The notes under the pieces were generated by a model that did no database searches, was not told where the DNA came from, and saw only the letters and a program-made list of their open reading frames with translations. Source: Polaribacter sp. WD7 (GTDB lineage Bacteria > Bacteroidota > Bacteroidia > Flavobacteriales > Flavobacteriaceae). Taken from it: a stretch of DNA of 64,000 nt. The stretch covers positions 1 through 64,000 of the forward strand of contig NZ_QPEJ01000012.1 in NCBI RefSeq assembly GCF_003335085.1, read 5' to 3'. Positions 8,650 through 17,837 of the stretch are shown here, piece after piece. Position 1 is the stretch's first letter. The number at the start of each line of letters is the position of its first letter. The position numbers and the translations under genes are program-made.

Positions 8650-8676
8650 AAAAGCTGATTTTTTCAGCTTTTTTTT
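8650..8676. terminator. Bidirectional rho-independent terminator
   Basis: The hairpin has a perfect 9-bp stem AAAAGCTGA / TCAGCTTTT with a 5-base T loop, followed by a T run on the plus strand. It ends the YHS gene. The TGA stop codon of the convergent desaturase-like gene (8664-8666) lies inside the right stem arm. Confidence 0.85.
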
Positions 8677-9437
8677 GGCAGAGAATTGTACTCAGTATCC
8701 ATTACCCTATCCCAAAATGTAAAGTATAAGCCATAATTGTAATTAAACTTTGTGTGATGACAATCATGGTGAGTAGCACCAATAAAAATACTTTGAAACC
8801 ACTTTCCAAATTTTCCTGAAGGATATATTTCTACACCTGCATGATTAATAGTTGCAGAAAAAGTCATAATACTAAGTACCGCAATTATAGCATAAAAATG
8901 CATAGGTAAAATACAACAGACAATTGGCAAAAAAAGTGCTTGTAAAATAGTTTCTAGTGGATGAAAAGAAAACGATGTCCAAACAGAAGTATGTATACTT
9001 TTATGATGTATTAAATGAAAATATTTGTATACTTTAGGATTGTGCATCCATCTATGAGCCCAATAATAATAAGTGTCTTGTAAAAATAAAAAAAGAAATA
9101 CACTTACAGGAATGTACCAAATAGGGTATGTAGAGACATCTTTATAAATTAAAGTAACATCAATTTTCCAGAGATAGTAGCAAAAAATAATAAAAACTCC
9201 AAAAATTAACCCGCTTAAAGCAGACCAATAGATTTCTTTAATTCGTTGCTTTTTTTTATGTTTTTTCCTTTTTAAAAAACGGCTTTCAAATGTCTTTTTA
9301 AATAATTTAAAAAAGAAAAAATGATAGGCTCCAGAAAAAATCAGGTAACGCAAAAAAACAAATATTGCCAATAGAAAAATAGTAAAAAGAAGCGCAAAAA
9401 TATTGCTAAAATCAAGTTCCTCTATTGGTGGTATCAT
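8664..9437 (-). CDS. Sterol desaturase / fatty acid hydroxylase family membrane protein
   Basis: This 257-residue integral membrane protein has about five hydrophobic segments and the histidine clusters that bind a di-iron centre: WAHRWMHNPKVYKYFH (about 125-140), LIHHKSIHTS, and ATHHDCHHTKFNYNYG near the C-terminus. The family hydroxylates or desaturates lipids such as fatty acids, sterols or carotenoids. The substrate cannot be read from sequence. It ends inside the terminator at 8650-8676 and starts 2 bases after the tyrS stop, so it is probably the second gene of a tyrS transcript. Confidence 0.88.
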   Translation of the reverse strand: MIPPIEELDFSNIFALLFTIFLLAIFVFLRYLIFSGAYHFFFFKLFKKTFESRFLKRKKHKKKQRIKEIYWSALSGLIFGVFIIFCYYLWKIDVTLIYKDVSTYPIWYIPVSVFLFLFLQDTYYYWAHRWMHNPKVYKYFHLIHHKSIHTSVWTSFSFHPLETILQALFLPIVCCILPMHFYAIIAVLSIMTFSATINHAGVEIYPSGKFGKWFQSIFIGATHHDCHHTKFNYNYGLYFTFWDRVMDTEYNSLPKKS

Positions 9438-9439
9438 AT

Positions 9440-10735
9440 TTAATCTAGTACGTGTAATAAAAAGTAATTCTTTTTACCTCTTTGTAACAATACATATTTA
9501 TTAGCAATTAAATCTGCTTTAGAAATGATAAAATCTTCTTTTACTTTTTCTTTATTTACAGAAATTGCATTTTCTTTTAAGGCTCTTCTTGCTTCTCCAT
9601 TAGATTTTAAAAAGTCAGTTTTAGCAGACAAAGCACCAATCATATCTAAACCACCTTCTATATCAGCTGTAGAAATTGTGGCTAGTGGTACACCATCAAA
9701 TACATCTAAAAATGTTTGCTCATCTAGAGATTTTAAGTCAGATGCTGTAGATTTTCCAAAAAGAATATTAGATGCTTTAATTGCATTTTCGTAAGCAGCA
9801 GCACCATGTACTAATAAAGTAACTTCTTCTCCTATTTTTTTCTGTAACAAACGTAAATGAGGTGTTTCTTTATGTTCTAGAATTAAGGTATCTATTTCAC
9901 CTTTTTCTAAAAAAGTAAAAATTTTAATATATTTTTCTGCATCTTCATCAGAAGCATTTAACCAATATTGATAAAATTTGTAAGGAGATGTTCTTTTTGC
10001 ATCTAACCAAACGTTTCCGCCTTCAGATTTTCCAAATTTTGAACCGTCAGATTTTGTGATTAACGGACATGTAATTGCATACCCTTTTCCACCACCAATT
10101 CTTCTTATCAATTCTGTTCCGGTAGTAATATTTCCCCATTGGTCAGAACCTCCCATTTGTAACGTAGCATTATTATTTTGATACAAGTGTAAGAAATCAT
10201 ACCCTTGCACCAATTGATAGGTAAATTCTGTAAAAGACATTCCTTCTTTAGATTCTGAACCTATTCTGTTTTTAACAGAATCTTTTGCCATCATATAATT
10301 TACGGTAATGTGTTTACCAACGTCTCTAATAAATTCTAAGAATGAAAACTCCTTCATCCAGTCGTAATTATTTACCAAAACAGCAGCATTTTCTGCATCA
10401 GAAGTAAAGTCTAAAAAATGACCTAGTTGTGTTTTAATAGCTTCTTGGTTATGGCGTAATGTTTTTTCGTCTAACAAATTACGTTCTGCAGATTTTCCTG
10501 AAGGATCTCCAATCATACCAGTAGCACCACCAACCAATGCAATAGGTTTGTGTCCGCATCTTTGAAAATGTGCTAATAGCATAATAGGTACAAGGTTTCC
10601 AATATGTAAAGAATCTGAAGTTGGATCAAAACCCACATACGCACTTCGCATACTTTCTAATAAGTGTTCTTCTGTAGTTGGCATAGCATCATGCAACATT
10701 CCTCTCCATTGTAACTCTTCAATAAAGTTTTTCAT
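9440..10735 (-). CDS. tyrS: Tyrosyl-tRNA synthetase
   Basis: This is a class I aminoacyl-tRNA synthetase of 431 residues that charges tRNA-Tyr. The HIGH-type motif is [13 protein letters not shown] (about residues 45-57). The tyrosine-binding and KMSKS-type motif is [17 protein letters not shown] (about 230-246). The C-terminal S4-like RNA-binding domain has [17 protein letters not shown]. An upstream ATG at 10774 would add 13 residues ([13 protein letters not shown]) that homologues lack, so I use the ATG at 10735 ([12 protein letters not shown]). It is divergent from the epimerase gene at 10798. Confidence 0.95.
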   Translation of the reverse strand: MKNFIEELQWRGMLHDAMPTTEEHLLESMRSAYVGFDPTSDSLHIGNLVPIMLLAHFQRCGHKPIALVGGATGMIGDPSGKSAERNLLDEKTLRHNQEAIKTQLGHFLDFTSDAENAAVLVNNYDWMKEFSFLEFIRDVGKHITVNYMMAKDSVKNRIGSESKEGMSFTEFTYQLVQGYDFLHLYQNNNATLQMGGSDQWGNITTGTELIRRIGGGKGYAITCPLITKSDGSKFGKSEGGNVWLDAKRTSPYKFYQYWLNASDEDAEKYIKIFTFLEKGEIDTLILEHKETPHLRLLQKKIGEEVTLLVHGAAAYENAIKASNILFGKSTASDLKSLDEQTFLDVFDGVPLATISTADIEGGLDMIGALSAKTDFLKSNGEARRALKENAISVNKEKVKEDFIISKADLIANKYVLLQRGKKNYFLLHVLD

Positions 10736-10797
10736 CATTGTAAATTTATCAGATGGCAAATATAAGTTTATCACTCAAAATATGCTAAATTCGTAAG

Positions 10798-11805
10798 ATG
10801 ATTTTAGTTACTGGGGCAACAGGTTTAGTGGGTTCGCATTTACTGTATCATTTGGCGATGAATGATAAAAAAATACGTGCTATTTATCGTTCTGAAGAAA
10901 AGATAGAAAAAGTAAAGGAAGTTTTTTCTTTTTATACTGATGATATTACTTTATTTTCTAAAATAGAGTGGTTAAAAGCAGATATTACAGAGGTACCTGC
11001 TATGATTCCTGCTTTTAAAGGTGTTACTCATGTGTATCATTGTGCTGCTTTTATTTCTTTTAATCCTAAAGATTACAAAGAAATGCGAAAAGTAAATATA
11101 CATGGAAGTGCAATTATTGCAAATCTTGCTATAGATGCCAAAGTAAAAAAAATATGTTTTGTTGGTTCTATTGCTTCTGTAGGAGATTCTACAACTGGAG
11201 GTTTTATTACAGAAGAATGCGAATGGAATAAAGAAGCGGATAATAGTGGTTATTCTATTACAAAATTTGGTGCCGAAATGGAAATGTGGCGTGCAAGTCA
11301 AGAAGGAGTAGAGGTTGTAGTTGTAAATCCTGGGGTAATTATAGGTAGCGGTTTTTGGGGTTCAGCATCGGGTAAATTATTTACTCAAATACACAAAGGA
11401 TTACCTTATTTTACAGAGGGTATTACAGGTTTTGTGGGTGTAATAGATGTTGTGAAATCTATGATTTTACTGATGAATTCTGAAACTACTAATGAACGTT
11501 TTATTTTGGTTTCTGAAAATAAATCATTTAAAGAAATCTTTTTTCTAATTGCTGAGGCACTTGGTAAAAAGAAACCATCAATACATATAAAACCATGGCA
11601 AATTGCTATTTTTTGGAGAGTAGCTTGGGTAATTTCTTTAGTTACCAGAAAACCACCATTAATAAGTAAATATTCAGCTAAAAGCGCACATGCAGTATCT
11701 AAATATTCTTCAGAAAGACTAAAAAAACAATTTCACGTTGAATTTGAAAAAATAGAAGATGTAATAGTAAGAGTTGGAAAAAATTTTAAGGAGTATTATT
11801 CTTAA
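10798..11805 (+). CDS. NAD-dependent epimerase/dehydratase (extended SDR)
   Basis: The product has 335 residues and a Rossmann fold beginning MILVTGATGLVGSHLLYHLA, the NAD(P)-binding TGxxGxxG motif of extended short-chain dehydrogenases. The catalytic Tyr-Lys pair is in SGYSITKFGAEMEMW (about residues 150-164). VVVNPGVIIGSGFWG is the substrate-side motif. Similar proteins are annotated as NAD-dependent epimerases or as dihydroflavonol-reductase-like. The physiological substrate is unknown. The 3' end overlaps the convergent DUF4296 gene by 4 bases. Confidence 0.88.
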   Translation: MILVTGATGLVGSHLLYHLAMNDKKIRAIYRSEEKIEKVKEVFSFYTDDITLFSKIEWLKADITEVPAMIPAFKGVTHVYHCAAFISFNPKDYKEMRKVNIHGSAIIANLAIDAKVKKICFVGSIASVGDSTTGGFITEECEWNKEADNSGYSITKFGAEMEMWRASQEGVEVVVVNPGVIIGSGFWGSASGKLFTQIHKGLPYFTEGITGFVGVIDVVKSMILLMNSETTNERFILVSENKSFKEIFFLIAEALGKKKPSIHIKPWQIAIFWRVAWVISLVTRKPPLISKYSAKSAHAVSKYSSERLKKQFHVEFEKIEDVIVRVGKNFKEYYS

Positions 11806-12260
11806 TTCTTTTTGCTAACAACATCTTTCTTATTTTTTAAAGAATCTTTTTTAATCGAGTCTAATTTAAATTTGTCGTATTCAATTCTATCTAAAGAGTC
11901 TCTTTCTAGAGAATCTAATCGCATTTCAAGATTCGTGTAAAACTTTTTCTTTTCACTTAAACTGTGCTTAGCATTTTCAATGATTTCTAAATACATATCT
12001 ACATTAGAAACATAATAAAGATTGCTTTTTTGAAATCTAATGCTGTCAATTTTGTATTTGTCATACACAAAAGCCATGTATTTTATATTTTTTTCTTGTC
12101 TTACATTTTTAATGTAAGAAGCAGACGAAGCTATCCACATGTCTTGTATCAAAAGTTGCATAGTATCTTTTGGAATCAAGTCTTTAGGTTTTTCAAAAAT
12201 GGTATTACTTGTGCATGAAAACAGTAATACAGCAATACAACAAGAAACAAATATTTTCAT
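11802..12260 (-). CDS. DUF4296 lipoprotein
   Basis: This protein of 152 residues has a lipoprotein signal (MKIFVSCCIAVLLFSCTSN) followed by the DUF4296 pattern: PKDLIPKDTMQLLIQDMWIA, a helical domain, and a lysine/serine-rich tail with repeated LDS(I/L) segments (about 115-150). It is a family typical of Bacteroidota and often sits next to pyrC, as here. It starts one base after the pyrC stop, so the two are co-transcribed. Function is unknown. Confidence 0.85.
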   Translation of the reverse strand: MKIFVSCCIAVLLFSCTSNTIFEKPKDLIPKDTMQLLIQDMWIASSASYIKNVRQEKNIKYMAFVYDKYKIDSIRFQKSNLYYVSNVDMYLEIIENAKHSLSEKKKFYTNLEMRLDSLERDSLDRIEYDKFKLDSIKKDSLKNKKDVVSKKN

Positions 12261-12261
12261 T

Positions 12262-13599
12262 TTACCTATTAAAAGTCAATCGTTTTCCTTTTTTATCATC
12301 ATCAAAAACACCATTATTGTAAATTAAATTTCCGTTTACGAAGGTATGTGTTATTGAAGATGAAAATGTGGTACCTTCAAAAGGAGACCATCCACATTTG
12401 TATAAAATATTTTCTTTAGAAACGGTGTATGGTTTGTTAGGGTCAATCAAAACCAAATCAGCAAAATAACCTTCTTTTATAAAACCTCTTTTTTCTATCT
12501 GAAATAATTTTGCAGGATTATGACTCATTTTTTCAACAGCCTTTTCAATTGTTATTACACCTTCTTTTACCTTTTCTAAGATAGCCGTTACAGCGTGTTG
12601 TACTAATGGGCCTCCACTCGGGGCTTTTGTGTATACGTTGTTTTTTTCTTCTAAAGTATGAGGCGCATGATCTGTAGCTAAAACATCAATTCTATCATCT
12701 AACAAGGCCTGCCATAATCCTTGTCTGTCTTTTTCTGTTTTTACTGCAGGATTCCATTTGATAAACGTACCCTTTTCGTCATAATCTTTATCGTTAAACC
12801 ATAAATGATGTACACAAACTTCTGCTGTAATTTGTTTTTCTTCAAGCGGAATGTCATTTCTAAACAAATGTGTTTCTTTTTCTGTAGATACATGAAAAAT
12901 ATGCAAACGAGCACCAGTTTTTTTGGCAAGTTCAATGGCTTTTGAAGAAGAAATATAACAAGCTTCTTCATTTCTAATAATAGGATGGTATTTTATAGGA
13001 ATATCATCACCAAATTTTTCTTTATAAATAGTAGTATTTTTTCTGATGGTAGCCTCATCTTCACAATGTACAGAAATGATCATTTTGGTAGATGAAAAAA
13101 TCTTTTCTAAAACTTCTACATCATCAACAAGCATATTTCCTGTAGAAGAGCCTAAAAATAGTTTTATACCAGCTACATTTTTAGGGTTGGTTTTTAACAA
13201 CTCTTCTAAGTTGGTATTTGTACCACCAAACATAAATGAATAATTTACATAAGAGTCTTTGGCTGCAATTTGAAATTTATCTTCTAATAATTCTTGTGTG
13301 GTAGCTTGTGGTACTGTATTGGGTTGCTCTATAAAAGTTGTAATTCCGCCAGCAGCAGCAGCCCTACTTTCTGATGCTATATTGGCTTTATGTGTTAAAC
13401 CAGGTTCTCTAAAATGTACTTGATCGTCTATAAAACCCGGAATTAAATAGCTGCCTTTTGCATCAATGACTTCAGCATTCTTGGGTATAGCTATAGTTGT
13501 AGCTATTTCTTTTATAATTTCATTTTCAACAAAAACATCACCCGTAAAAGTGTTGTTTTCATTAACAATAGTTGCATTTTTTATTACGTAAGCACTCAT
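12262..13599 (-). CDS. pyrC: Dihydroorotase, type I
   Basis: The product has 445 residues and belongs to the amidohydrolase superfamily, cyclising carbamoyl aspartate to dihydroorotate in pyrimidine synthesis. The metal-site motif reads GFIDDQVHFREPGLTHK (about residues 54-70). The usual D-x-H-x-H is D-D-Q-V-H here, so the first metal His is Gln. GGITTFIEQPNTVPQ, VAGIKLFLGSSTGNM, ISVHCED, LHIFHVSTE and VLATDHAPH supply the remaining substrate and metal residues (His, Lys, Asp). I recall the Gln form in other Bacteroidota PyrC. It sits between the polyprenol-phosphate sugar synthase and DUF4296 in a minus-strand operon. Confidence 0.92.
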   Translation of the reverse strand: MSAYVIKNATIVNENNTFTGDVFVENEIIKEIATTIAIPKNAEVIDAKGSYLIPGFIDDQVHFREPGLTHKANIASESRAAAAGGITTFIEQPNTVPQATTQELLEDKFQIAAKDSYVNYSFMFGGTNTNLEELLKTNPKNVAGIKLFLGSSTGNMLVDDVEVLEKIFSSTKMIISVHCEDEATIRKNTTIYKEKFGDDIPIKYHPIIRNEEACYISSSKAIELAKKTGARLHIFHVSTEKETHLFRNDIPLEEKQITAEVCVHHLWFNDKDYDEKGTFIKWNPAVKTEKDRQGLWQALLDDRIDVLATDHAPHTLEEKNNVYTKAPSGGPLVQHAVTAILEKVKEGVITIEKAVEKMSHNPAKLFQIEKRGFIKEGYFADLVLIDPNKPYTVSKENILYKCGWSPFEGTTFSSSITHTFVNGNLIYNNGVFDDDKKGKRLTFNR

Positions 13600-13608
13600 T
13601 ATAATATC

Positions 13609-14331
13609 TTATTTAGGCAATCCTTTTAATCTCATTTTTATAACTCCAAAAAGTGCTTCAGAAACAATGTTTCCACTCATTTTAGAGGCTCCTAAATCTC
13701 TATCTGTAAATACAACAGAGACTTCTTTAATTGTAAATTTATGTTTCCATGCTTTGTATTTCATTTCTATTTGAAAAGCATATCCAATAAATTTTATTTG
13801 ATCTAATTTTATAGTTTCTAGTACTTGTCTTTTCCAACAAACAAAACCAGCAGTGGTATCAAAAACAGGAATTCTAGTTATAAACCTTACGTACCTAGAA
13901 GCAAAGTAAGATAAGAGCAACCTTTTAATATCCCAGTTTACAACATTTACCTGATTATTAACATATCTAGAACCTACAGATACATCTCCTCCACCTTTAT
14001 GGCAAGCATTGTACAAACGTACCAAGTCTTTAGGATTGTGAGAAAAATCTGCATCCATTTCTATAATATATTCGTATTTTTTTGTCAGTGCCCACTTAAA
14101 GCCATGAATATAAGCAGTACCTAAACCATTTTTACCCTTTCGCTTTTCTATAAAAAGTTTGTTTGGAAATTCAGATAGTAGGTTTTCTACAATTGTAGCA
14201 GTACCATCAGGAGAATTATCGTCTACCACTAAAACATTGAATATTTTTTTTTGATTAAAAACAGCCCTAACAATAGCTTCTATGTTTTCTTTCTCGTTGT
14301 AGGTAGGAATAATGACTAAAGCGTCAGACAT
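13609..14331 (-). CDS. Polyprenol monophosphomannose synthase-like glycosyltransferase (GT2)
   Basis: This is a GT2 glycosyltransferase of 240 residues close to dolichol/polyprenol-phosphate mannose synthases. ALVIIPTYNEKENIEAIVRA starts the nucleotide-sugar fold, VLVVDDNSPDGTATIVE gives the first Asp pair, and EYIIEMDADFSHNPKD the DxD metal motif. FDTTAGFVCWKRQVLE is the acceptor-side motif. No C-terminal membrane helices are present, so it is the soluble single-domain type. It likely makes a lipid-linked sugar donor on the cytoplasmic face. It is the first gene of the pyrC operon, ending 9 bases upstream of pyrC. Confidence 0.9.
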   Translation of the reverse strand: MSDALVIIPTYNEKENIEAIVRAVFNQKKIFNVLVVDDNSPDGTATIVENLLSEFPNKLFIEKRKGKNGLGTAYIHGFKWALTKKYEYIIEMDADFSHNPKDLVRLYNACHKGGGDVSVGSRYVNNQVNVVNWDIKRLLLSYFASRYVRFITRIPVFDTTAGFVCWKRQVLETIKLDQIKFIGYAFQIEMKYKAWKHKFTIKEVSVVFTDRDLGASKMSGNIVSEALFGVIKMRLKGLPK

Positions 14332-14380
14332 AAATAAATAATCATGTAGTAACTAGAACAAATATACACTAAATTATTAC

Positions 14381-14388
14381 TAATTTTG
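14381..14388 (+). promoter_or_regulatory. -7 box TAATTTTG for DUF4271-hemD
   Basis: TAATTTTG fits TAnnTTTG and lies 26 bases before the TTG start at 14415. I see no clear TTG -33 element, so this is only a candidate. Confidence 0.35.
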
Positions 14389-14414
14389 TGTTAATTTAAA
14401 ACAAAACAACTTCA

Positions 14415-15056
14415 TTGCAAGCACTAGAAAAAACCTATACAAACGATAACTGGATAACTCTTATCATAGTGTTTTTATTGTTGCTTATATTTTTGTTGAA
14501 AATAATAGATCATAAAAAACTAAAAGGGTATGCTATGGTTCCTTTTTATAAAAATTTTATTGATGACGAATTGGAGAAAAACATAAGCTTGTTTAATGGT
14601 TTTCAAATGATTATATCTTTATTTTCTATAATTACATTATCTTTTGTTTGTTATGAAATAAGTATTTATTATTCACAAAATTATGAAGATGATTTTTTTA
14701 CTTTTCTAATTATTTTTGGAGTAGTTCTTTTGTATTTTTTTGTAAAATGGATGTTAGAATACTTACTTTCTACCTTATTTGCAATCAGAAAAAACACAAG
14801 ATTTTTTTTAGTATCTAAATTTAGTTACTTGTATTTTGCCTCTTTTGTGCTATTTGTAGGAATTATAATAGTGCAGTACAGTCAATTAGAAACCACGTTT
14901 TTAATAAATAGTACCATCATAATCTTTTTTTTAAGATTTATTTTGCATTTTATATATAACAAAAAGCTGATTTTTAGTAAGTTGTTTTATTTTATTTTGT
15001 ACTTTTGCGCCTTCGAAATAGCACCGCTATTAATTTTATTTAAACTGATGTTTTAA
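14415..15056 (+). CDS. DUF4271 integral membrane protein
   Basis: This is a 213-residue hydrophobic protein with about six membrane segments and short charged loops, matching the DUF4271 family of Bacteroidota. It is followed 18 bases later by hemD, which is the usual neighbour of this family. The frame has a stop at 14397-14399 and no ATG near the 5' end, so TTG at 14415 is the only conventional start. Function is unknown; the constant hemD linkage hints at a link to porphyrin synthesis, but that is inference. Confidence 0.82.
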   Translation: MQALEKTYTNDNWITLIIVFLLLLIFLLKIIDHKKLKGYAMVPFYKNFIDDELEKNISLFNGFQMIISLFSIITLSFVCYEISIYYSQNYEDDFFTFLIIFGVVLLYFFVKWMLEYLLSTLFAIRKNTRFFLVSKFSYLYFASFVLFVGIIIVQYSQLETTFLINSTIIIFFLRFILHFIYNKKLIFSKLFYFILYFCAFEIAPLLILFKLMF

Positions 15057-15074
15057 CATTGATAACGTAAGCGT

Positions 15075-15821
15075 ATGAAAGTGAAAACAATATTGGTGTC
15101 GCAACCAAAGCCAAAAGCAGAAACATCCCCATATTTTGATTTATCGGATAAACAAAAAGTGAAAATTGATTTTAGATCATTTATTCATGTAGAAGGAATT
15201 CCGGTAAAAGAAGTAAGGGCTCAAAAAATTGAGTTAAAAAACTTTTCTGCCATTATATTAACTAGTAGAAATGCTGTAGACCACTTTTTTAGAATTGCAG
15301 AAGAAATGCGTTTTAAAGTGCCAGATGACATGAAATATTTTTGTCAATCTGAAGCTGTAGCGTATTATCTACAAAAATATGTTGTGTATAGAAAACGTAA
15401 AATTTATGTTGGTAATAGAACATTTCCTGAGTTAACCAAGTTAATTAAAAAACACAAAACAGAAAAGTTTTTACTACCGTCATCAGATAAATTAAAACCT
15501 CTAATTCCACAAGAATTAGATAACCTAGGTGTAGATTGGAAAAGAGCAGATTTGTATAGAACTGTAGTTAGCGATTTATCTGACTTAGAAAACGTATTCT
15601 ATGATGTTTTGGTTTTCTTTAGCCCTTCAGGAATAGAATCGTTGTTTAAAAACTTTCCTAATTTTAAACAAAACAATACAAGAATTGCTGCTTTTGGTAA
15701 TTCTACAGTAAAAGCTGTTAATGAAGCCGGTTTAAAGTGTGATATACAAGCGCCTGCTCCAGAAACACCTTCTATGACCATGGCTTTAGAAAAGTATATT
15801 AAAGAAGTAAATAAGAAGTAA
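15075..15821 (+). CDS. hemD: Uroporphyrinogen-III synthase
   Basis: The product has 248 residues of the HemD family, which closes and inverts ring D of hydroxymethylbilane in heme synthesis. The sequence is poorly conserved in this family, but VKTILVSQPKP at the start, SAIILTSRNAVDHFF (about 58-72), KFLLPSSDKLK and DVLVFFSPSGIESLF (about 178-192) fit its two-domain fold. The last motif, with SPSG, is the most diagnostic. It is soluble, follows DUF4271 in an operon, and ends at a strong terminator. Confidence 0.88.
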   Translation: MKVKTILVSQPKPKAETSPYFDLSDKQKVKIDFRSFIHVEGIPVKEVRAQKIELKNFSAIILTSRNAVDHFFRIAEEMRFKVPDDMKYFCQSEAVAYYLQKYVVYRKRKIYVGNRTFPELTKLIKKHKTEKFLLPSSDKLKPLIPQELDNLGVDWKRADLYRTVVSDLSDLENVFYDVLVFFSPSGIESLFKNFPNFKQNNTRIAAFGNSTVKAVNEAGLKCDIQAPAPETPSMTMALEKYIKEVNKK

Positions 15822-15841
15822 AAATTATTTTACTTAACTTT

Positions 15842-15881
15842 AAAACAAAAAACCGAACAGTAATGTTCGGTTTTTTGTTTT
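15842..15881. terminator. Long bidirectional terminator after hemD
   Basis: A perfect 18-bp stem runs from 15842-15859 to 15864-15881 with loop GTAA. The GC core is CCGAACA / TGTTCGG, and A/T runs flank it on both sides. It should work in both directions. Confidence 0.9.
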
Positions 15882-16195
15882 AAAAAAAGTCCTCCTCCTC
15901 AATATTTTTTTGAATATAAAAAACTAATTTAGAATTTAAAGAAAAACCATTCGCTTATACTGATGCTGATATACTTTTAGATATTAATAAAGTAGGTAAT
16001 GATTACGAGTTATAATGTTTGAGATGTGATAGGGGTTTTATATAAAAACTTTTGTTACCACCGCTATAATTAATCATTAATTTTAGCCCGCTTATTAAAG
16101 TCTTCGTATGCTTTTTGTATAGTTATTATTTGTTAAATTTAATTTTAAACATGCAGCCAATCGTAGCATAAATCTGTGAGCTAATTACAATTGGT
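15882..16195. other. Intergenic stretch with a possible gene remnant
   Basis: This AT-rich stretch between hemD and radA has no complete gene. On the plus strand, 15920-16015 stays open and ends in a stop. It reads like the tail of a protein (KPFAYTDADILLDINKVG, then NDYEL and stop), with no start codon and a stop immediately upstream. It may be a relic of a lost gene; I could not name the family. I see nothing else in the stretch. Confidence 0.3.
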
Positions 16196-17557
16196 TTAAG
16201 CAAATAAAGTAGCAAAAGCCTCTTCTATTTTACCAACCAAAATCAGTTTTATGGTGTAATTTTTAGATGAAATTTTGTTGTACTTAGAAGCCACAAAACT
16301 TTTGTAACCTAATTTTTCAGCTTCGGTAATGCGTTGGCCTATTTTAGAAACCGGTCTTATTTCTCCTGCCAAACCAACTTCTGCAGCAAAACATACATTT
16401 GGGTTTATAGCAATATCTTGATTAGATGATAAAATAGCTGCAACTACGGCCAAATCTATAGCAGGATCATCTACATTTATACCGCCAGTAATGTTTAAAA
16501 ACACATCTTTTGCACCCAATTTAAAACCTGCTCTTTTTTCTAAAACGGCCAACAACATATTTAATCTTTTTAGATTGTAACCCGTTGTAGATCGTTGTGG
16601 TGTTCCGTAAACGGCAGTAGATACTAAAGCCTGTATCTCTATCATTAGTGGGCGAATGCCTTCTAAGGTAGATGCAATTGCAGTACCACTTAAATCTGCA
16701 TCTTTTTTAGAGATTAATATTTCTGATGGATTTGAAATTTCTCGTAAACCGTTAGATAACATTTCGTAAATACCCAACTCTGATGTGGATCCAAATCTAT
16801 TTTTTTGACTTCGTAAAATTCTATAGGTGTGGTTTCTGTCTCCTTCAAATTGTAAAACTACATCTACCATGTGTTCTAAAATTTTAGGGCCTGCAATATT
16901 TCCTTCTTTGTTAATATGACCAATTAACAAAACCGGAGTTGCAGTTTCTTTGGCAAATTTTATCAATTCTGCACTGGTTTCTCTAATTTGCGATATGCTT
17001 CCTGGTGATGCTTCTATAGCGTTTGTGTGAAGTGTTTGTATAGAGTCGATTACCAAAACTTCTGGTGCTGTCGCTTCTATATTTTTAAAGATGTGTTGGG
17101 TATTGGTTTCTGTTAAAATTAAACAATTAGAGTTTATTGCATCCAAACGTTCTGCTCTCATTTTTATTTGAGATTGACTTTCTTCACCAGATACATACAA
17201 CACTTTCTGACTAATATTTAAAGCAACTTGTAATAACAAAGTCGATTTTCCAATTCCTGGTTCACCACCCAATAACGTAACAGAACCTTTTACCAAACCT
17301 CCGCCTAAAACAGTGTCTAATTCGTTATTGTTGGTAACAACTCTCTCTTCAGGATTTAACTGAATATCTGCAATTTTTAAAGGTTTGTTATGAATACTTT
17401 TTGCGGTTGCAGATTGTTTCCAAACGCGTTTTTCTTCTTTTTGAATGACTTCTTCTACAATGGTGTTCCACTCTTTACAGGCGCCACATTGGCCTACCCA
17501 TTTTGCGTGTTGCGTGCCACAGTTTTGACAGAAAAAAGTTGTTTTGGTTTTTGCCAT
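16196..17557 (-). CDS. radA: DNA repair protein RadA (Sms)
   Basis: This 453-residue RecA-like protein helps process recombination intermediates by moving DNA branches. The N-terminal zinc finger is CQNCGTQHAKWVGQCGACKEW in two parts (residues about 10-30, four Cys). Walker A is GGEPGIGKSTLLLQ, Walker B VLVIDSIQTL, and the RadA signature is SQKNRFGSTSE. The C-terminal Lon-like domain includes VFLNITGGINVDDPAIDLAV. An earlier in-frame ATG at 17656 adds 33 residues that are not RadA-like; the ATG at 17557 (MAKTKTTFFCQNC) matches the family. It is the last gene of a panC-panD-flippase-radA direction, separated from the flippase by a palindromic repeat. Confidence 0.95.
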   Translation of the reverse strand: MAKTKTTFFCQNCGTQHAKWVGQCGACKEWNTIVEEVIQKEEKRVWKQSATAKSIHNKPLKIADIQLNPEERVVTNNNELDTVLGGGLVKGSVTLLGGEPGIGKSTLLLQVALNISQKVLYVSGEESQSQIKMRAERLDAINSNCLILTETNTQHIFKNIEATAPEVLVIDSIQTLHTNAIEASPGSISQIRETSAELIKFAKETATPVLLIGHINKEGNIAGPKILEHMVDVVLQFEGDRNHTYRILRSQKNRFGSTSELGIYEMLSNGLREISNPSEILISKKDADLSGTAIASTLEGIRPLMIEIQALVSTAVYGTPQRSTTGYNLKRLNMLLAVLEKRAGFKLGAKDVFLNITGGINVDDPAIDLAVVAAILSSNQDIAINPNVCFAAEVGLAGEIRPVSKIGQRITEAEKLGYKSFVASKYNKISSKNYTIKLILVGKIEEAFATLFA

Positions 17558-17708
17558 TTTTATTGAGTTGCAGAGTTTGAAAGTAGTAAAGTTACAAAGT
17601 TTATACAGGATACTTTTTAATAATATAAAAAAATAAATAGCTCTAAAAGCTGGCAAGTAATTGCGTTAGCGATTGAATGGTTTGTTTGAGCTCTTTTTTA
17701 GTTGTCAA

Positions 17709-17836
17709 TTCGAGTAAATTTGTGAAGAATGAACAAATTTGTATCGAGAACAAAACTAAAAAAAGCGAGTAATGAAAGCGCGACCTTTAGGGAACGCCCA
17801 ACTTCTCGATACAATTTTTTAAAAAAATTACTCGAA
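17709..17836. repeat. Nested inverted repeat (intergenic palindromic element)
   Basis: The outer arms are TTCGAGTAA at 17709-17717 and TTACTCGAA at 17828-17836. The inner arms are TTGTATCGAGAA at 17739-17750 and TTCTCGATACAA at 17803-17814. Both pairs are perfect and nested, so the strand can fold into a long hairpin with a 52-base apical loop. It lies between radA and the flippase-like gene. It has no coding capacity and resembles a short mobile or REP-type repeat. A fragment, AGTTCTCGATACCA, recurs near 52970. Confidence 0.65.
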
Positions 17837-17837
17837 G

